64,000 bases of DNA from Streptomyces sp. NRRL S-340 (GCF_000720185.1 NZ_JOIY01000016.1:62001-126000); one strand, 5' to 3'. Positions 19,081 through 31,900 are shown, counted from the stretch's first letter. Numbers and translations: made by a program. Notes: a model not told the origin generated them from the sequence alone.

Positions 19081-19506
19081 TCAGTCTCCTGAGCCGCCGT
19101 TGAAGGTCATGTCGCCGTTCGCCTGGTAGATGCGGGAGTGGTGGCCGGCCCGCGCCTGCATCGTCGCCCCGTCACGGCGCGCCGCCGCGCCCGTCGGCAG
19201 GAGGGGCGTCAGCACCTCGTCCAGCACCCGCTGGAGCTCCTGCCGCAAGGCGGGATCGGCGTTCAGCAACTGCTGGAGCTGCGGCGCCCACTCATGGGCC
19301 AGCGCCTCCTCGGCCTGCCTGTCATCGATCTCCCTGGCCGCCCGCACGTCCTCGCGCACCTCGGCCAGCCGGCCCGCCACGGACGGGACCCGGTCGGGAC
19401 GGGTCCGCTGCCACAGCACCAGCACCGCCGAACGCGCCTGCTGCCACGCGTCGGTCGCCATCGAACCGACCAGAGCGCTCGCCGCGCTCATCACCAGCGG
19501 GTCCAT
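19081..19506 (-). CDS. Helical cytoplasmic protein with C-terminal IYQA motif, unknown function
   Basis: A 141-residue protein without a signal peptide. Residues 1-105 look entirely alpha-helical (MDPLVMSAASALVGSMATDAWQQARSA..., then LAHEWAPQLQQLLNADPALRQELQRVL). The tail HHSRIYQANGDMTFNGG is predicted beta. The pattern IYQAxxD followed by hydrophobic residues is a short motif I associate with actinobacterial proteins of signalling or conflict gene neighbourhoods; this is recollection. The upstream neighbour carries IYQAARDI, and the 17-bp gap suggests an operon and interaction through these motifs. ATG 19506 has a GGAGTGGAG site. Upstream extension to 20169 is out-of-frame shadow of the neighbour. 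Confidence 0.7.
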   Translation of the reverse strand: MDPLVMSAASALVGSMATDAWQQARSAVLVLWQRTRPDRVPSVAGRLAEVREDVRAAREIDDRQAEEALAHEWAPQLQQLLNADPALRQELQRVLDEVLTPLLPTGAAARRDGATMQARAGHHSRIYQANGDMTFNGGSGD

Positions 19507-19523
19507 CTCCACTCCCCGTCTCC

Positions 19524-20321
19524 TCAGCCACCCTGACCGCCGCTGGTGTTCCACACGACGGTCTCGAACTCCACCGCGGACATGTAGTCCTGCGGCACCC
19601 TGGTCACCTTCAGCCGGACCACGTGCCCTTCGTCGGTGCGCAGACACAGCACGACGCCCTCCCGCAGCTTGACTCCGTAGGGTTCGCCGCGGGCGTCGAC
19701 CGTGTCGGCGCAGTCGGACTCGCCGGGCTCCCTGGTGGGGTCCTGCCACCGCGCGATGGCTCCGTTCCCCGCGAGGGCCCGTAGGCCGTCCCCCAGTTCT
19801 CCGGTGGAGATGTCGAACCCGCCGAGGGCCGAGGACGAGCCCGTCACGGGGTGGTCCCCGTCCAGTTCCTTGCCGTCCCCCGGGCCGACCGCCAGGGTGC
19901 CCTGCCAGCGGACGGTGGATCCGGAGGGCGCCTTTCGCGCGCGGTGGTCCGGGGAAGCCGTCACCGGGTCCGCGCCGCTCGGGGTGCCCGCATCGGCCGT
20001 GGCACCGGGTGGGGCGGAGGCGTGGTCCGCCGTCGGGCCGTGGGCCGGGGAGCTCACGGACACGGGGGGTGCCGCGCCGCCGGGGTCCTTCTCCGCGTGC
20101 CCGGTCGTGAGCACGTACGCGCCCCCCGCACCGGCGGCGACGGCGACCACGGCGGCGAGGACGGCCCATCCGCTCACGAGGACATGGGTGATCCTGCTGC
20201 GGTTGATGTCGCGCGCAGCCTGGTAGATCCGGCCCCCGTCGCCCGTCCGGCCGTCGAGACCGGGCCCGTGCGTGGGCTCCTGGGGCCGCTCCCGCCGGGC
20301 GTCAGATCTGTCACCGGCCAC
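19524..20321 (-). CDS. Single-pass membrane protein with IYQA motif, unknown function
   Basis: A 265-residue protein. Residues 1-45 are cytoplasmic and include GGRIYQAARDINRSRI. A transmembrane helix at about 47-70 (VLVSGWAVLAAVVAVAAGAGGAYVL) follows. A Pro/Ala/Ser/Gly-rich linker of roughly 65 residues then leads to an extracytoplasmic C-terminal domain with two cysteines. GTG 20321 has GGGGGAT about 8 nt upstream. Shared IYQA motif and close spacing link it to the downstream helical protein: the membrane protein may dock the soluble partner. No enzymatic motif seen. Confidence 0.7.
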   Translation of the reverse strand: MAGDRSDARRERPQEPTHGPGLDGRTGDGGRIYQAARDINRSRITHVLVSGWAVLAAVVAVAAGAGGAYVLTTGHAEKDPGGAAPPVSVSSPAHGPTADHASAPPGATADAGTPSGADPVTASPDHRARKAPSGSTVRWQGTLAVGPGDGKELDGDHPVTGSSSALGGFDISTGELGDGLRALAGNGAIARWQDPTREPGESDCADTVDARGEPYGVKLREGVVLCLRTDEGHVVRLKVTRVPQDYMSAVEFETVVWNTSGGQGG

Positions 20322-20453
20322 TGCCAGCCATCCCCCCGCCTGATGCTTCGTGCGTCGGGAAGCGTACGGGAAAGAGGCGACGGCTGATCAGGTTTTGCCT
20401 GAACTGGGCATGCACTGAGGCAAGTTGCGCCGACCGGCGTCGAGAGACCGAGG

Positions 20454-20963
20454 TCAGAAAGCCTTCAGATAGACCCTGGCCCGATGGCCCTCGAGTGCTT
20501 GGACGTAGATGTCGATCCACTGCACCTTCTTGCGGCGATCGTCCTTCACGCACGGGGGGCAGGCCCCGGCCGAGCGGGCTCCCTTCAGCGTCTGCGGCTC
20601 CGCCAGCCCGAGGTGCTGGAAGAGTTCGCCATCCGGGGCGAAGTCGACCTTCTTCACCTTCAGCGGTTCTTCGGGACGGAGATCCGCCGCGATGCCTTCG
20701 GCGTTCTTCTCGCTGGTGACGAACGAGAGGAGGTAGACGTCCTCCTGGGGGTTGATCCGCACAGCTCCCTTGACCTCGGTCGCACCTTCGGGCGCCGTCA
20801 CGTTCATGAATGCAGACGCCTCGGGCGCACCGGCATTCTCGTCCCACCGCGCGGTGCGCCCGTCGGTCACACGGCGATCCTCCGGGTCCGGGCTGGAGCA
20901 GGCGGAAAGCAGAAAAGCGGCTGCCAGTGCCGCGATGAGGAGGGCACCTGTTCTGGTCGTCAC
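20454..20963 (-). CDS. Secreted lipoprotein, unknown function
   Basis: A 169-residue protein with a lipoprotein signal: TGALLIAALAAAFLLSACSS, lipobox LSAC with the lipidated cysteine near residue 22. The mature part is acidic and has a CPPC motif (GACPPCVKDD), which could be a disulphide or metal site. It starts at GTG 20963, where GAGGAG lies 5-6 nt upstream. The flanking gaps of 132 and 122 bp hold no other gene. No family recognised. Confidence 0.75.
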   Translation of the reverse strand: MTTRTGALLIAALAAAFLLSACSSPDPEDRRVTDGRTARWDENAGAPEASAFMNVTAPEGATEVKGAVRINPQEDVYLLSFVTSEKNAEGIAADLRPEEPLKVKKVDFAPDGELFQHLGLAEPQTLKGARSAGACPPCVKDDRRKKVQWIDIYVQALEGHRARVYLKAF

Positions 20964-21085
20964 CGGTTCTCCTCGTCGCCGCGTGAGACGTCGCCGCGGG
21001 TTCCCCGGAAGTCCCACGGGTGCCGCCGCACCCCCTCCGATCCGGCGTTCCAGCCGGCCGGACGGGGTATGGCGGCGCCCTAGTC

Positions 21086-22615
21086 TCAAATGTCCCGGAA
21101 GGTCTCGATCTGCGCCCCCACGGAGTTCAGCCGCTCCGCCAGGTCCTCGTAACCGCGGTTGATGACGTACACGTTGCGCAGGACCGACGTGCCCTCGGCG
21201 GCCATCATGGCCAGGAGGACGACGACGGCGGGGCGCAGGGCGGGCGGGCACATCATCTCGGCGGCGCGCCAGCGGGTCGGGCCCTCGACCAGGACCCGGT
21301 GCGGGTCGAGGAGCTGGAGGCGGCCGCCGAGGCGGTTGAGGTCCGTCAGGTAGATGGCCCGGTTGTCGTAGACCCAGTCGTGGATGAGGGTCTTGCCCTG
21401 CGCGGTGGCCGCGATGGCCGCGAAGAAGGGGACGTTGTCGATGTTCAGGCCGGGGAACGGCATCGGGTGGATCTTGTCGATCGGCGCCTCCAGCTTGGAG
21501 GGGCGGACCGTCAGGTCGACCAGGCGGGTGCGCCCGTTGTCGGCCACGTACTCGGGGCTGCGGTCGTGGTCGAGGCCCATCTCCTCCAGGACCGCCAGCT
21601 CGATCTCCAGGAACTCGATGGGGACGCGGCGGACCGTCAGTTCCGACTCGGTGACCACGGCGGCGGCCAGCAGGCTCATCGCCTCGACCGGGTCCTCGGA
21701 GGGGGAGTAGTCCACGTCGACGTCGATGACCGGCACGCCGTGGACGGTGAGCGTGGTCGTCCCGATGCCCTCGACCCGTACGCCCAGCGCCTCCAGGAAG
21801 AAGCACAGGTCCTGCACCATGTAGTTGGAGGAGGCGTTGCGGATGACGGTCACTCCGTCGTGGCGGGCCGCCGCCAGCAGCGCGTTCTCCGTCACGGTGT
21901 CCCCGCGCTCGGTCAGCACGATCGGGCGGTCCGGGCGGACACCGCGGTCCACCGTCGCGTGGTACTGCCCCTCCGTGGCGGCCACGTCCAGACCGAACCG
22001 GCGCAGCGCGATCATGTGCGGCTCGATGGTGCGCGTCCCCAGGTCGCAGCCGCCGGCGTAGGGCAGCTTGAAGCGGTCCAGGCGGTGCAGCAGCGGGCCG
22101 AGGAACATGATGATGGAGCGGGTGCGGACGGCGGCCTCGGCGTCGATGGCGTCCAGGTCGAGGTCGGCCGGCGGCACGATCTCCAGGTCGGTGCCGTCGT
22201 TGACCCAGCGGGTGCGCACCCCGATGGAGCCCAGCACCTCCAGGAGGCGGTAGACCTCCTCGATCCGCGCGACCCGGCGCAGCACCGTGCGCCCCTTGTT
22301 GAGCAGGGAGGCGCACAGCAGGGCGACACACGCGTTCTTGCTGGTCTTCACGTCGATGGCGCCGGACAGCCGGCGGCCGCCGACCACGCGCAGGTGCATC
22401 GGGCCGGCGTAGCCCAGAGAGACGATCTCGCTGTCGAGCGCTTCACCGATCCGGGCGATCATCTCAAGGCTGATGTTCTGGTTGCCGCGCTCGATGCGGT
22501 TGACGGCGCTCTGACTGGTGCCGAGCGCCTCGGCGAGCTGCGCCTGCGTCCAGCCGCGGTGCTGCCGGGCGTCACGGATGAGCTTGCCGATGCGTACGAG
22601 GTAGTCGTCTGCCAT
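21086..22615 (-). CDS. UDP-GlcNAc enolpyruvyl transferase (MurA-like) fused to an N-terminal XRE DNA-binding domain
   Basis: A 509-residue fusion. Residues 1-70 are an XRE/Cro helix-turn-helix (IRDARQHRGWTQAQLAEALGTSQSAVNRIERG). Residues from about 72 are an EPSP-synthase-fold MurA domain: KTSKNACVALLCASLL carries the substrate-binding Lys-Asn pair, and the loop AGGCDLGTRTIEPH keeps the PEP-reactive cysteine of MurA (Cys115 in E. coli). The enzyme would transfer enolpyruvate from PEP to UDP-GlcNAc, the first committed step of peptidoglycan synthesis. Standard MurA is about 420 residues with no DNA-binding part. A perfect palindrome lies 13 bp upstream of ATG 22615 and could be its own operator. 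Whether the housekeeping MurA is encoded elsewhere is not visible. Confidence 0.9.
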   Translation of the reverse strand: MADDYLVRIGKLIRDARQHRGWTQAQLAEALGTSQSAVNRIERGNQNISLEMIARIGEALDSEIVSLGYAGPMHLRVVGGRRLSGAIDVKTSKNACVALLCASLLNKGRTVLRRVARIEEVYRLLEVLGSIGVRTRWVNDGTDLEIVPPADLDLDAIDAEAAVRTRSIIMFLGPLLHRLDRFKLPYAGGCDLGTRTIEPHMIALRRFGLDVAATEGQYHATVDRGVRPDRPIVLTERGDTVTENALLAAARHDGVTVIRNASSNYMVQDLCFFLEALGVRVEGIGTTTLTVHGVPVIDVDVDYSPSEDPVEAMSLLAAAVVTESELTVRRVPIEFLEIELAVLEEMGLDHDRSPEYVADNGRTRLVDLTVRPSKLEAPIDKIHPMPFPGLNIDNVPFFAAIAATAQGKTLIHDWVYDNRAIYLTDLNRLGGRLQLLDPHRVLVEGPTRWRAAEMMCPPALRPAVVVLLAMMAAEGTSVLRNVYVINRGYEDLAERLNSVGAQIETFRDI

Positions 22616-22627
22616 GAGGTTGAGGCT

Positions 22628-22643
22628 ATCTCAGATATGAGAT
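22628..22643. promoter_or_regulatory. Palindromic operator ATCTCA-GATA-TGAGAT upstream of the XRE-MurA gene
   Basis: Perfect 6-bp inverted arms with a 4-bp spacer, ending 13 bp before the start codon. XRE proteins bind such short palindromes as dimers, and the gene's own product begins with an XRE domain, so autoregulation is the simple reading. Confidence 0.6.
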
Positions 22644-22660
22644 GGCACATCCCCGGGGGT

Positions 22661-22721
22661 CCGTTCGAGTGAGGTGCCGTCAGTCGTGCCTGCTCACAAG
22701 GGTGCGGGTTCACTCGAACGG
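22661..22721. repeat. Long-range 12-bp inverted repeat in a 560-bp gap
   Basis: CCGTTCGAGTGA (22661-22672) and TCACTCGAACGG (22710-22721) are exact reverse complements, 37 bp apart, upstream of the XRE-MurA gene. They could be paired operator half-sites or a stem with a large loop. The rest of the gap 22616-23175 contains the operator at 22628-22643 and the ribosome site of the next gene; I found no supported coding sequence in it. Confidence 0.6.
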
Positions 22722-23175
22722 GCCAGGCAAATCCACCGATATCACATGACGTCCGGTGCTGCTGTCGGTGTGTCGCGGTCCGTTCTCCCCGCCGACGGCG
22801 ACGGATCAGGAGCGCTAGTCGATGCCGAGCCGCACTCCGGGAAGAACTCTGAAGGCGTTGCACGCTCACTGCCACGTTCTCTCCTCACACCCCGACTTGG
22901 CCTACTGGCGGCCGGGCGAGGGGAGTTCGCCGCCGACCGGGCGGTCCCGGGCTTCTTCCGGGCCGTTCGCCGGTCAGGGCACCGAGGCGGGTACGCCCGG
23001 CGCCCGCACGCCCTGCGGACGCCTCTCACCGTCGGCCGACGGTGCACACCCCGCGACGTGGCGCATGTGTTGCGGATCACCGTGCGCCGTGAAACCCGGC
23101 ATTCTTCCCACCGCTCTTCTTGCGCGAACGGGGTGGTGGGGGCGGCTGTCCCGCGCGTGAACGGAGTCCGAACGA

Positions 23176-25320
23176 GTGAGTCGTCCGCAGGATGTGAGGC
23201 CGTTGCCCGGGCGACGTACGGTCGTGGGCTCCATGGCAGGAGCCATGGCGGCCGCGTTGGTCGGCTGTTCCGGTGTGAGGAAGAGGAAGCCGAAGCCGGC
23301 TCCGGACAGCACCGAGTCGCTGACGCCGCCCGTCGCCACCCGGGCCGGGTTCGGTGCGGCCGGCCGCCCGGTGGTGATGCAGGTGGTCGCCCACCCGGAC
23401 GACGACCTGCACTTCATGAACCCGGACACGCTCGGCGGACTCGACCGGAGCGTCCCCCTGGTGTCGGTGTACGTGACGGGCGGCGGTTCGTACGGCGTCA
23501 ACGCCGTCCCCGGCCACCCCAAGCCCCTGCCCGATGTCCCCGCCTACGTCTCGGCCCGCCAGCAGGGTCTGCGCCAGGCGTACGCGGCGATGCTCGGGCT
23601 CGGCCTCTTCGCGCCCTGGACCCGGGCCACTCTGACCGTGCCGGACGGCGGTGAGGTCGAGGTGCAGAGCCTCACCCACCGTGGCAGGCGTGTCGATCTC
23701 GTGTTCCTCAGCATCGACATGCACACCCGGGCCGGACCCCACACCCAGGTCGGTATGACGCAGCTCTGGGCGGACTCCAGCGCCCAGGTCGCCACCGTGG
23801 TCGTCCCGGGTTCTCCGGTCACCCGATTGCGCCACTACAGCCGGGACCAGTTGATCGGCACCCTCGCCCATCTCTTCGACCGGTTCCGGCCCACGGTCAT
23901 ACGCACGCTGGACCCGGACCCCGACGTGCAGGTGCACAACGCGCACAACCCCCGGGGCAGCGATCAGCGCGGTTACTCGGACCACCCGGACCACACGGCG
24001 GTCGCCCTGTTCACCTGGGCCGCCATGACCCGGTGGGTGGGACGCAGCACATCCTCCGGGGGCAAGGCCCCGGTGTTCCTGACCGAGGTGTACCGCGGTT
24101 ACTACAACCAGCGGTGGCCGATCAATCTGCCCGGCGCCGTCGTCCGGCAAAAGGCCCGCTATCTCGACGACTACGGCGGCGGTCCCGACTGGAACTGCGG
24201 CAATCCCAGCGGTTGCGGCGACTACAGCGTCGGATCGGGCGCCTCGCTGCGCGACAAACGCAACTGGGTGCGCAGCACCCACTACCGGTATCCCACCTCC
24301 GGACCGCAGGGCGTCGCCGGACCGGGAGGCGAGCTGACCGTCTACGGCGTGCTCGGCATGCGGGCCGCCCGCTGGACGCGCGGCACGGTAGGCGAGACAG
24401 CGGCGGGCAAGGCGGCATGGAGCGCCCCGGAAGACCTCGGGGGCGGCCCGCTGGCCCCGGCGCTGAGCGTCGTCACGCTCTCCGGCAGGCGGGACCTGTT
24501 GTTCGGGCTTCGCTTCTCCGGGCTGGGCGCCGCGTCGGCCGGCAACACGCGGGAAGTCGTCTTCCTCGAGCAGCGGTCCGCCGGGGGGCCGTTCCCTGAC
24601 ACGTGGAGCAGCCTCGGCAATCCCGAGCGCAACCCGGTCCGTGGCCGCCGGGTCGGGCCGCCGACGGCGGTCCTGGGCCGCGACGGCCGCGTCCACGTCT
24701 TCGTGCGGAACGCCTCCAAGGGCCTCAGTACGCGGGTGCGGGACACGGCGGGGCACTGGTCGCCGTGGCGGAACCTGGCCGGCGGCCAGGTGCAGGAGGG
24801 GCTCACCGCCGCCGTCGACGGCACCGGTCGCATCCATGTCTTCGCCGCCGGGCGCGGCGCCGTCCACGGGTGGGCCCAGTCCGCCCCCCGAGCCGCGGTG
24901 CGCTACCGCGGTCCGCTGCGGCTGAGCGCGCCACCCGCCGAGGCGCCGTCGGCCGTGAGTGCGGCGGACGGCTCGCTGGTGCTCGCCTACCGGGTACCCG
25001 AGAGCGCGCAGATCGTCGTCGAGCGGCTGAGCGGGAGCGGCCCGACCTGGCAGCCCCTGTCGGCCGTACGGCGGACGGGCTTCGGGCCGCTGGCGCTGCT
25101 GCCCGGCACGGGCCGCGGCGCCGGGCCGGTCCTGGCGGTACGGACCGACACCGGCGGAGCTCTGCTCGCCGGGCCCGGCACCGTACCGGTGGGCGCCCCG
25201 ACGACCGCCTTCTGCGTCGGCCGTCCCGCGTTGGTGCCCGTGCGCCCCCATGGCGCGGGCAACGTGACCGGCTCGGTGCTGGTCGCGCTCGGCGCGGATG
25301 CGGCACCGGTCACGCTCTAG
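23176..25320 (+). CDS. Exported PIG-L family deacetylase with propeller-like C-terminal region
   Basis: A 714-residue exported protein. Residues 1-35 combine a twin arginine (PGRRTVVGS) with a hydrophobic stretch ending in LVGC, so it may be a Tat-exported lipoprotein. The PIG-L (LmbE-like) domain covers about 60-390: VVAHPDDDLHF is the zinc-binding AHPDD motif and YSDHPDHTAV the second histidine motif. Such enzymes de-N-acetylate amino sugars. Residues from about 395 form repeats such as GRVHVFVRNASKG...GHWSPWRNLAGG...GRIHVFAAG, typical of tectonin/lectin-like beta-propellers. This region is homologous to the gene at 49708-50829. GTG 23176 has GGAG 9 nt upstream. Likely role is deacetylating a cell-surface or environmental glycan bound by the propeller. 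Confidence 0.88.
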   Translation: MSRPQDVRPLPGRRTVVGSMAGAMAAALVGCSGVRKRKPKPAPDSTESLTPPVATRAGFGAAGRPVVMQVVAHPDDDLHFMNPDTLGGLDRSVPLVSVYVTGGGSYGVNAVPGHPKPLPDVPAYVSARQQGLRQAYAAMLGLGLFAPWTRATLTVPDGGEVEVQSLTHRGRRVDLVFLSIDMHTRAGPHTQVGMTQLWADSSAQVATVVVPGSPVTRLRHYSRDQLIGTLAHLFDRFRPTVIRTLDPDPDVQVHNAHNPRGSDQRGYSDHPDHTAVALFTWAAMTRWVGRSTSSGGKAPVFLTEVYRGYYNQRWPINLPGAVVRQKARYLDDYGGGPDWNCGNPSGCGDYSVGSGASLRDKRNWVRSTHYRYPTSGPQGVAGPGGELTVYGVLGMRAARWTRGTVGETAAGKAAWSAPEDLGGGPLAPALSVVTLSGRRDLLFGLRFSGLGAASAGNTREVVFLEQRSAGGPFPDTWSSLGNPERNPVRGRRVGPPTAVLGRDGRVHVFVRNASKGLSTRVRDTAGHWSPWRNLAGGQVQEGLTAAVDGTGRIHVFAAGRGAVHGWAQSAPRAAVRYRGPLRLSAPPAEAPSAVSAADGSLVLAYRVPESAQIVVERLSGSGPTWQPLSAVRRTGFGPLALLPGTGRGAGPVLAVRTDTGGALLAGPGTVPVGAPTTAFCVGRPALVPVRPHGAGNVTGSVLVALGADAAPVTL

Positions 25321-25666
25321 ACGCCCCACGGCGGGACGTGCGGTCACGGGAACGCACGGCGGGACAGAGGCATGTCGCGTTGGATCGACCGTGGACGGGC
25401 CGGATGCCGTCGGTGACGGGGGCGCGGAGGAGCCTGGATCCGGCGCTGATGCCGGCAGCATCCACCGGGCGACCGCCTGTCCGGGCGAACGCGCTCGATG
25501 CCGTGACCTCGGCGTGGCGAGTCCGGCTGGTCCCGCTCTCGCCGGCGGCGTGACAGAGGCATGGGGAGCCCGGACGGCCGTGGCGGCCCACGTGGTGCCG
25601 ACCGCGGCGGCTGCGGGAGATCGGTCACCTGCCGCGCATGACCTTCCGGCCCCCATGTACTAGAGT

Positions 25667-25684
25667 TATCTCGACATCGAGATA
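25667..25684. promoter_or_regulatory. Perfect 18-bp palindrome upstream of aconitase
   Basis: TATCTCGA-CA-TCGAGATA: 8-bp perfect arms, 2-bp spacer. It directly follows the putative -10 TAGAGT and would cover the transcription start, a typical repressor position. The binding protein is not identifiable from this window; a MarR- or TetR-type dimer would fit. Confidence 0.7.
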
Positions 25685-25715
25685 TCTGCCGAGGAGCACC
25701 ACCGCCGCCACCCAG

Positions 25716-28531
<2,816 letters not shown>

Positions 28532-28550
28532 GCGGTACGGCACGGCAGAA

Positions 28551-28584
28551 GAGGGCCGCACCCCGGCAACGGGGTGCGGCCCTC
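28551..28584 (+). terminator. Strong terminator after aconitase
   Basis: A perfect 15-bp stem (28551-28565 with 28570-28584) closes on a GCAA tetraloop, 19 bp after the aconitase stop. Confidence 0.9.
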
Positions 28585-28964
28585 GCGCGCACCCGGGGCG
28601 GGACGGCGTGTCCGGCGGTGCGCCGACGGGCGCGCGCGAACACGCTCGGGCGGACCCGGTGCCTCGTGCGCCGAGGACACCGGGCCCGCGAGCCGGGCAG
28701 GCGAAGGGGGGAAGACGCCTGTCCGAGATGGTGCCGGCTTGGTGGGAACCATGGTGCGACAACGTTGTCTGTGTGGTCTGTACATGACTTTACCGCCCCA
28801 ACCGACAACGATGTCAAGCAACTTGGCGCAGGGCCACCCGTGTGAGTGGCCGCGCGCGCCGGGGGAGCACGGGGTCTTCCGCTGTACCACCGGCGCGCGC
28901 TACTGTCCCTGCGGCTTGTGTGATCCGTGGTGCGCGACCCGTCCGAAGGAGGAGGGGCCGCGTC
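28585..28964 (+). promoter_or_regulatory. Promoter/operator region of the first GH92 gene
   Basis: Contains the operator GACAACGTTGTC at 28758-28769 and a one-mismatch copy GACAACGATGTC at 28804-28815, centres 46 bp apart. The region between them is AT-richer than its surroundings (TGTACATGACTTTACC) and probably holds the promoter. Perfect and imperfect copies recur with the same spacing before the second GH92 gene. GAAGGAGGAGG just before 28965 is the ribosome site. No gene is supported inside the gap. Confidence 0.7.
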
Positions 28965-31900
28965 ATGCGCTTCCGTTCCCTGTCCCTGCTGCTGGCCGCC
29001 GCACTGGCGGCCGGCGGAGCCACTCCCGCCCTCGCGGCGACCACCACACCCGGGAGATCCAGCCCCGCCCTGGTCGAGGACCCCACGCCGTACGTCGATC
29101 CGCTGATCGGCACGAAGAACGGCGGCGACACCTTCCCGGGCGCCGTCACCCCCTTCGGCATGCTCTCCTTCAGCCCGGAGACCACCCGCGGCGACGCCAC
29201 CCGCACGACCGCCCCCGGCGGTTACCACTACGACGCCACCCGCATCCGCGGCTTCAGCCTCACCCACATGTCGGGCACCGGCTGCGCGGGCGGCAGCGGT
29301 GACATCCCGTTCTTCCCCTACGCCGGCCAGGTCACCACCTCCCCGGCGAGCGACACCAAGGACGCCGTCTACGCCTCCGGCTTCCGGCACGCCGACGAGA
29401 CGGCCGAGCCCGGCCACTACAAGGTGGGCCTGGCCTCCGGCGTCACCGCCGACCTCACCGCCACGGCCCGCACCGGCTCCGCGCGCTTCACCTACCCCGC
29501 GGACAAGCCCGCCTCGCTGCTGATCCGCACCGCCAACTCCGAGGTCGGCTCGACCGACTCCTCGGTCACCATCGACCCTGCCACGCGGACCGTCTCCGGC
29601 TCGGTGACCTCCGGGAACTTCTGCGGCTACCTCGACCCCGAGGGGCAACGGGCCTACTACACCCTGTACTTCACCGCCCGCTTCGACCGGCCGTTCAAGG
29701 CGACCGGCACCTGGCAGGACGACAAGGTGAGCGCCGGAGCGACCTCGGCCACCGGCGGCACCGGCGGCTTCTCGCACGGCGGGCGGCCGGTGGCCGGCAA
29801 GGGCGCCGGCGGCTACGTCGAGTTCGCCCCCGGCACCGGCCCGGTCGGAGTCAAGGTCGGCGTCTCCTACGTCAGCCAGGCCGGCGCCGCCGCCAACCTC
29901 GCGGCCGAGAACCCGCCCCGGCGCTCCTTCGACTCCGTGCGGGAGGCGGCCCGCCGCGCCTGGCGCGAGCGGCTGGGCGCGATCCAGGTCGGCGGCGGCA
30001 CCGCCGACGAGCGCACCACCTTCTACACCGCGCTCTACCACGCCCTGCTGCACCCGAACGTCATCAGCGACGCCGACCGCCGCTACCGGGGCGCCGACGG
30101 AAAGGTGCACACCGTCGGCCGCGGCCACCAGGCGCAGTACGGCACCTTCTCCGGCTGGGACGTCTACCGCGACCAGGTGCAGCTGCTGACGCTGCTCAGC
30201 CCGCGCACCGGCTCGGACATCGCCCAGTCCCTGTACGAGCTGGCCCGGCAGAACGGCGGCACGTGGGACCGCTGGCTGCACGGCGCGAGCGGCACCCACG
30301 TCATGAACGGCGACCCCTCGCCCACCGCACTGGCCGGCATCCGCGCCTTCGGCGGCACCGACTTCGACCTCGAGGGGGCGCTGGCGTCCCTGGTGAAGGC
30401 GGCCACCGTGCCGACGGAGCAGGACCTGTCGGCGGCGGGCAAGCCGGTGCTCTCCGCCGGTCAGCGCCCCTCGCTCGACAAGTACCTGAAACTGCACTAC
30501 ATGCCGTCCGTCTCCAACGCCTGGGGCGGCGCCGCCGAGACCCTGGAGATGTCCACCGCCGACTTCTCCCTGTCCCAGCTCGCCGCCGCGGCCGGGCAGA
30601 AGAAGACGGCGGACGCCTTCGCCGGCCGCGCCCAGTGGTGGCAGAACAACTTCAACATCGCCGCCACCGACTCCGGCGGCTACATCGCCAACCGCAAGGC
30701 CGACGGGAGCTGGGTCACCGGCTTCACCCCGGACACCGGCAACGGCTTCGTCGAGGGCACGGCGGCCCAGTACACCTGGATGGTCCAGCACAACCCGGCC
30801 GGGCTGTTCGCGGCCATGGGCGGCCGGGACAAGGCCCTCGCCCGGCTCGACGCCTTCTTCCACGCAGCGGACGGCGGCTGGGCGTTCACCGGGGGCGGCG
30901 GCGACAAGGCGGCCATGGACAACGAGCCGTCGATCAACGTCCCCTACCTGTACGACTACGCGGGCGCGCCCTACAAGGCCCAGGAGACCGTCCGCGCCGC
31001 CATGCGGCAGCTGTGGACCACCGAGCCCGGCGGCATCCCCGGCAACGACGACCTCGGCGCCATGTCGTCCTGGTACGTCTTCTCCGCCCTCGGCATGTAC
31101 CCGCAGGTCCCCTCCCGCTCCGAACTCGTCCTCGCCTCACCGCTGTTCGAGCGCGCCGAGATCCACCGCCCGCACGGCGGCGACATCTCCGTGCGCGCCC
31201 GGGGAGCGGCCGCCGGATCGCCGTACGTGCAGTCCCTGAAGGTGAACGGCCGCACGAGCGAGCGGCCGTGGCTGCCCGCCTCCTTCGTCCGTGACGGCGG
31301 ACGCCTGGACTACACCCTCTCCTCCACCCCGAACCGCGCCTGGGGCAGCGACCCGGCCGCGGCGCCGCCGTCCTTCCGGCAGGGCGAGCAGCCGTACCAG
31401 ATCGGCGTCGGCCCCACCACGGCGACGCTCGCCCCCGGCGACAGCACCAAGGTCTCCATCCGCGCCCTGTCGCTGAACGGCGGGCAGGGACCTGACGTGC
31501 GCTTCCGGGTCGAGGCACCGGCCGGTGTCACGGCGAGCCCCGCCGAGGGCACGGTGACCGGCGGATCCCAGGAGATCACCCTGAGCGCCGGCAAGGACAC
31601 CGCGCAGGGCTTCTACGACGTGTCGGTCACGGTCACCTCGGGCGGGCAGTCCTACGAGCAGCCCGTGGCCCTGACCCTCGCGGCACCCGGCACCCTGCTC
31701 GCCGCCCGGAACAACACCGGCGTCTCCGACGACGCGGGCGACCACGACGAGGCCGACTTCGACGGCGGCGGCTGGAGCTACTCCCGGCAGGCCCTGGCCG
31801 CGGCCGGTCTCACCCCGGGCGGGCAGGGCACCGTGGACGGCCTGGCCTTCACCTGGCCGGACTCGCCCAGCGGCCGCCCGGACAACGTGTCGGCGGCGGG

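Noticed and set aside
22674..23175. Short open frames in the gap between XRE-MurA and PIG-L
   Set aside because: They lack a ribosome site, a consistent GC third-position pattern and any recognisable motif.
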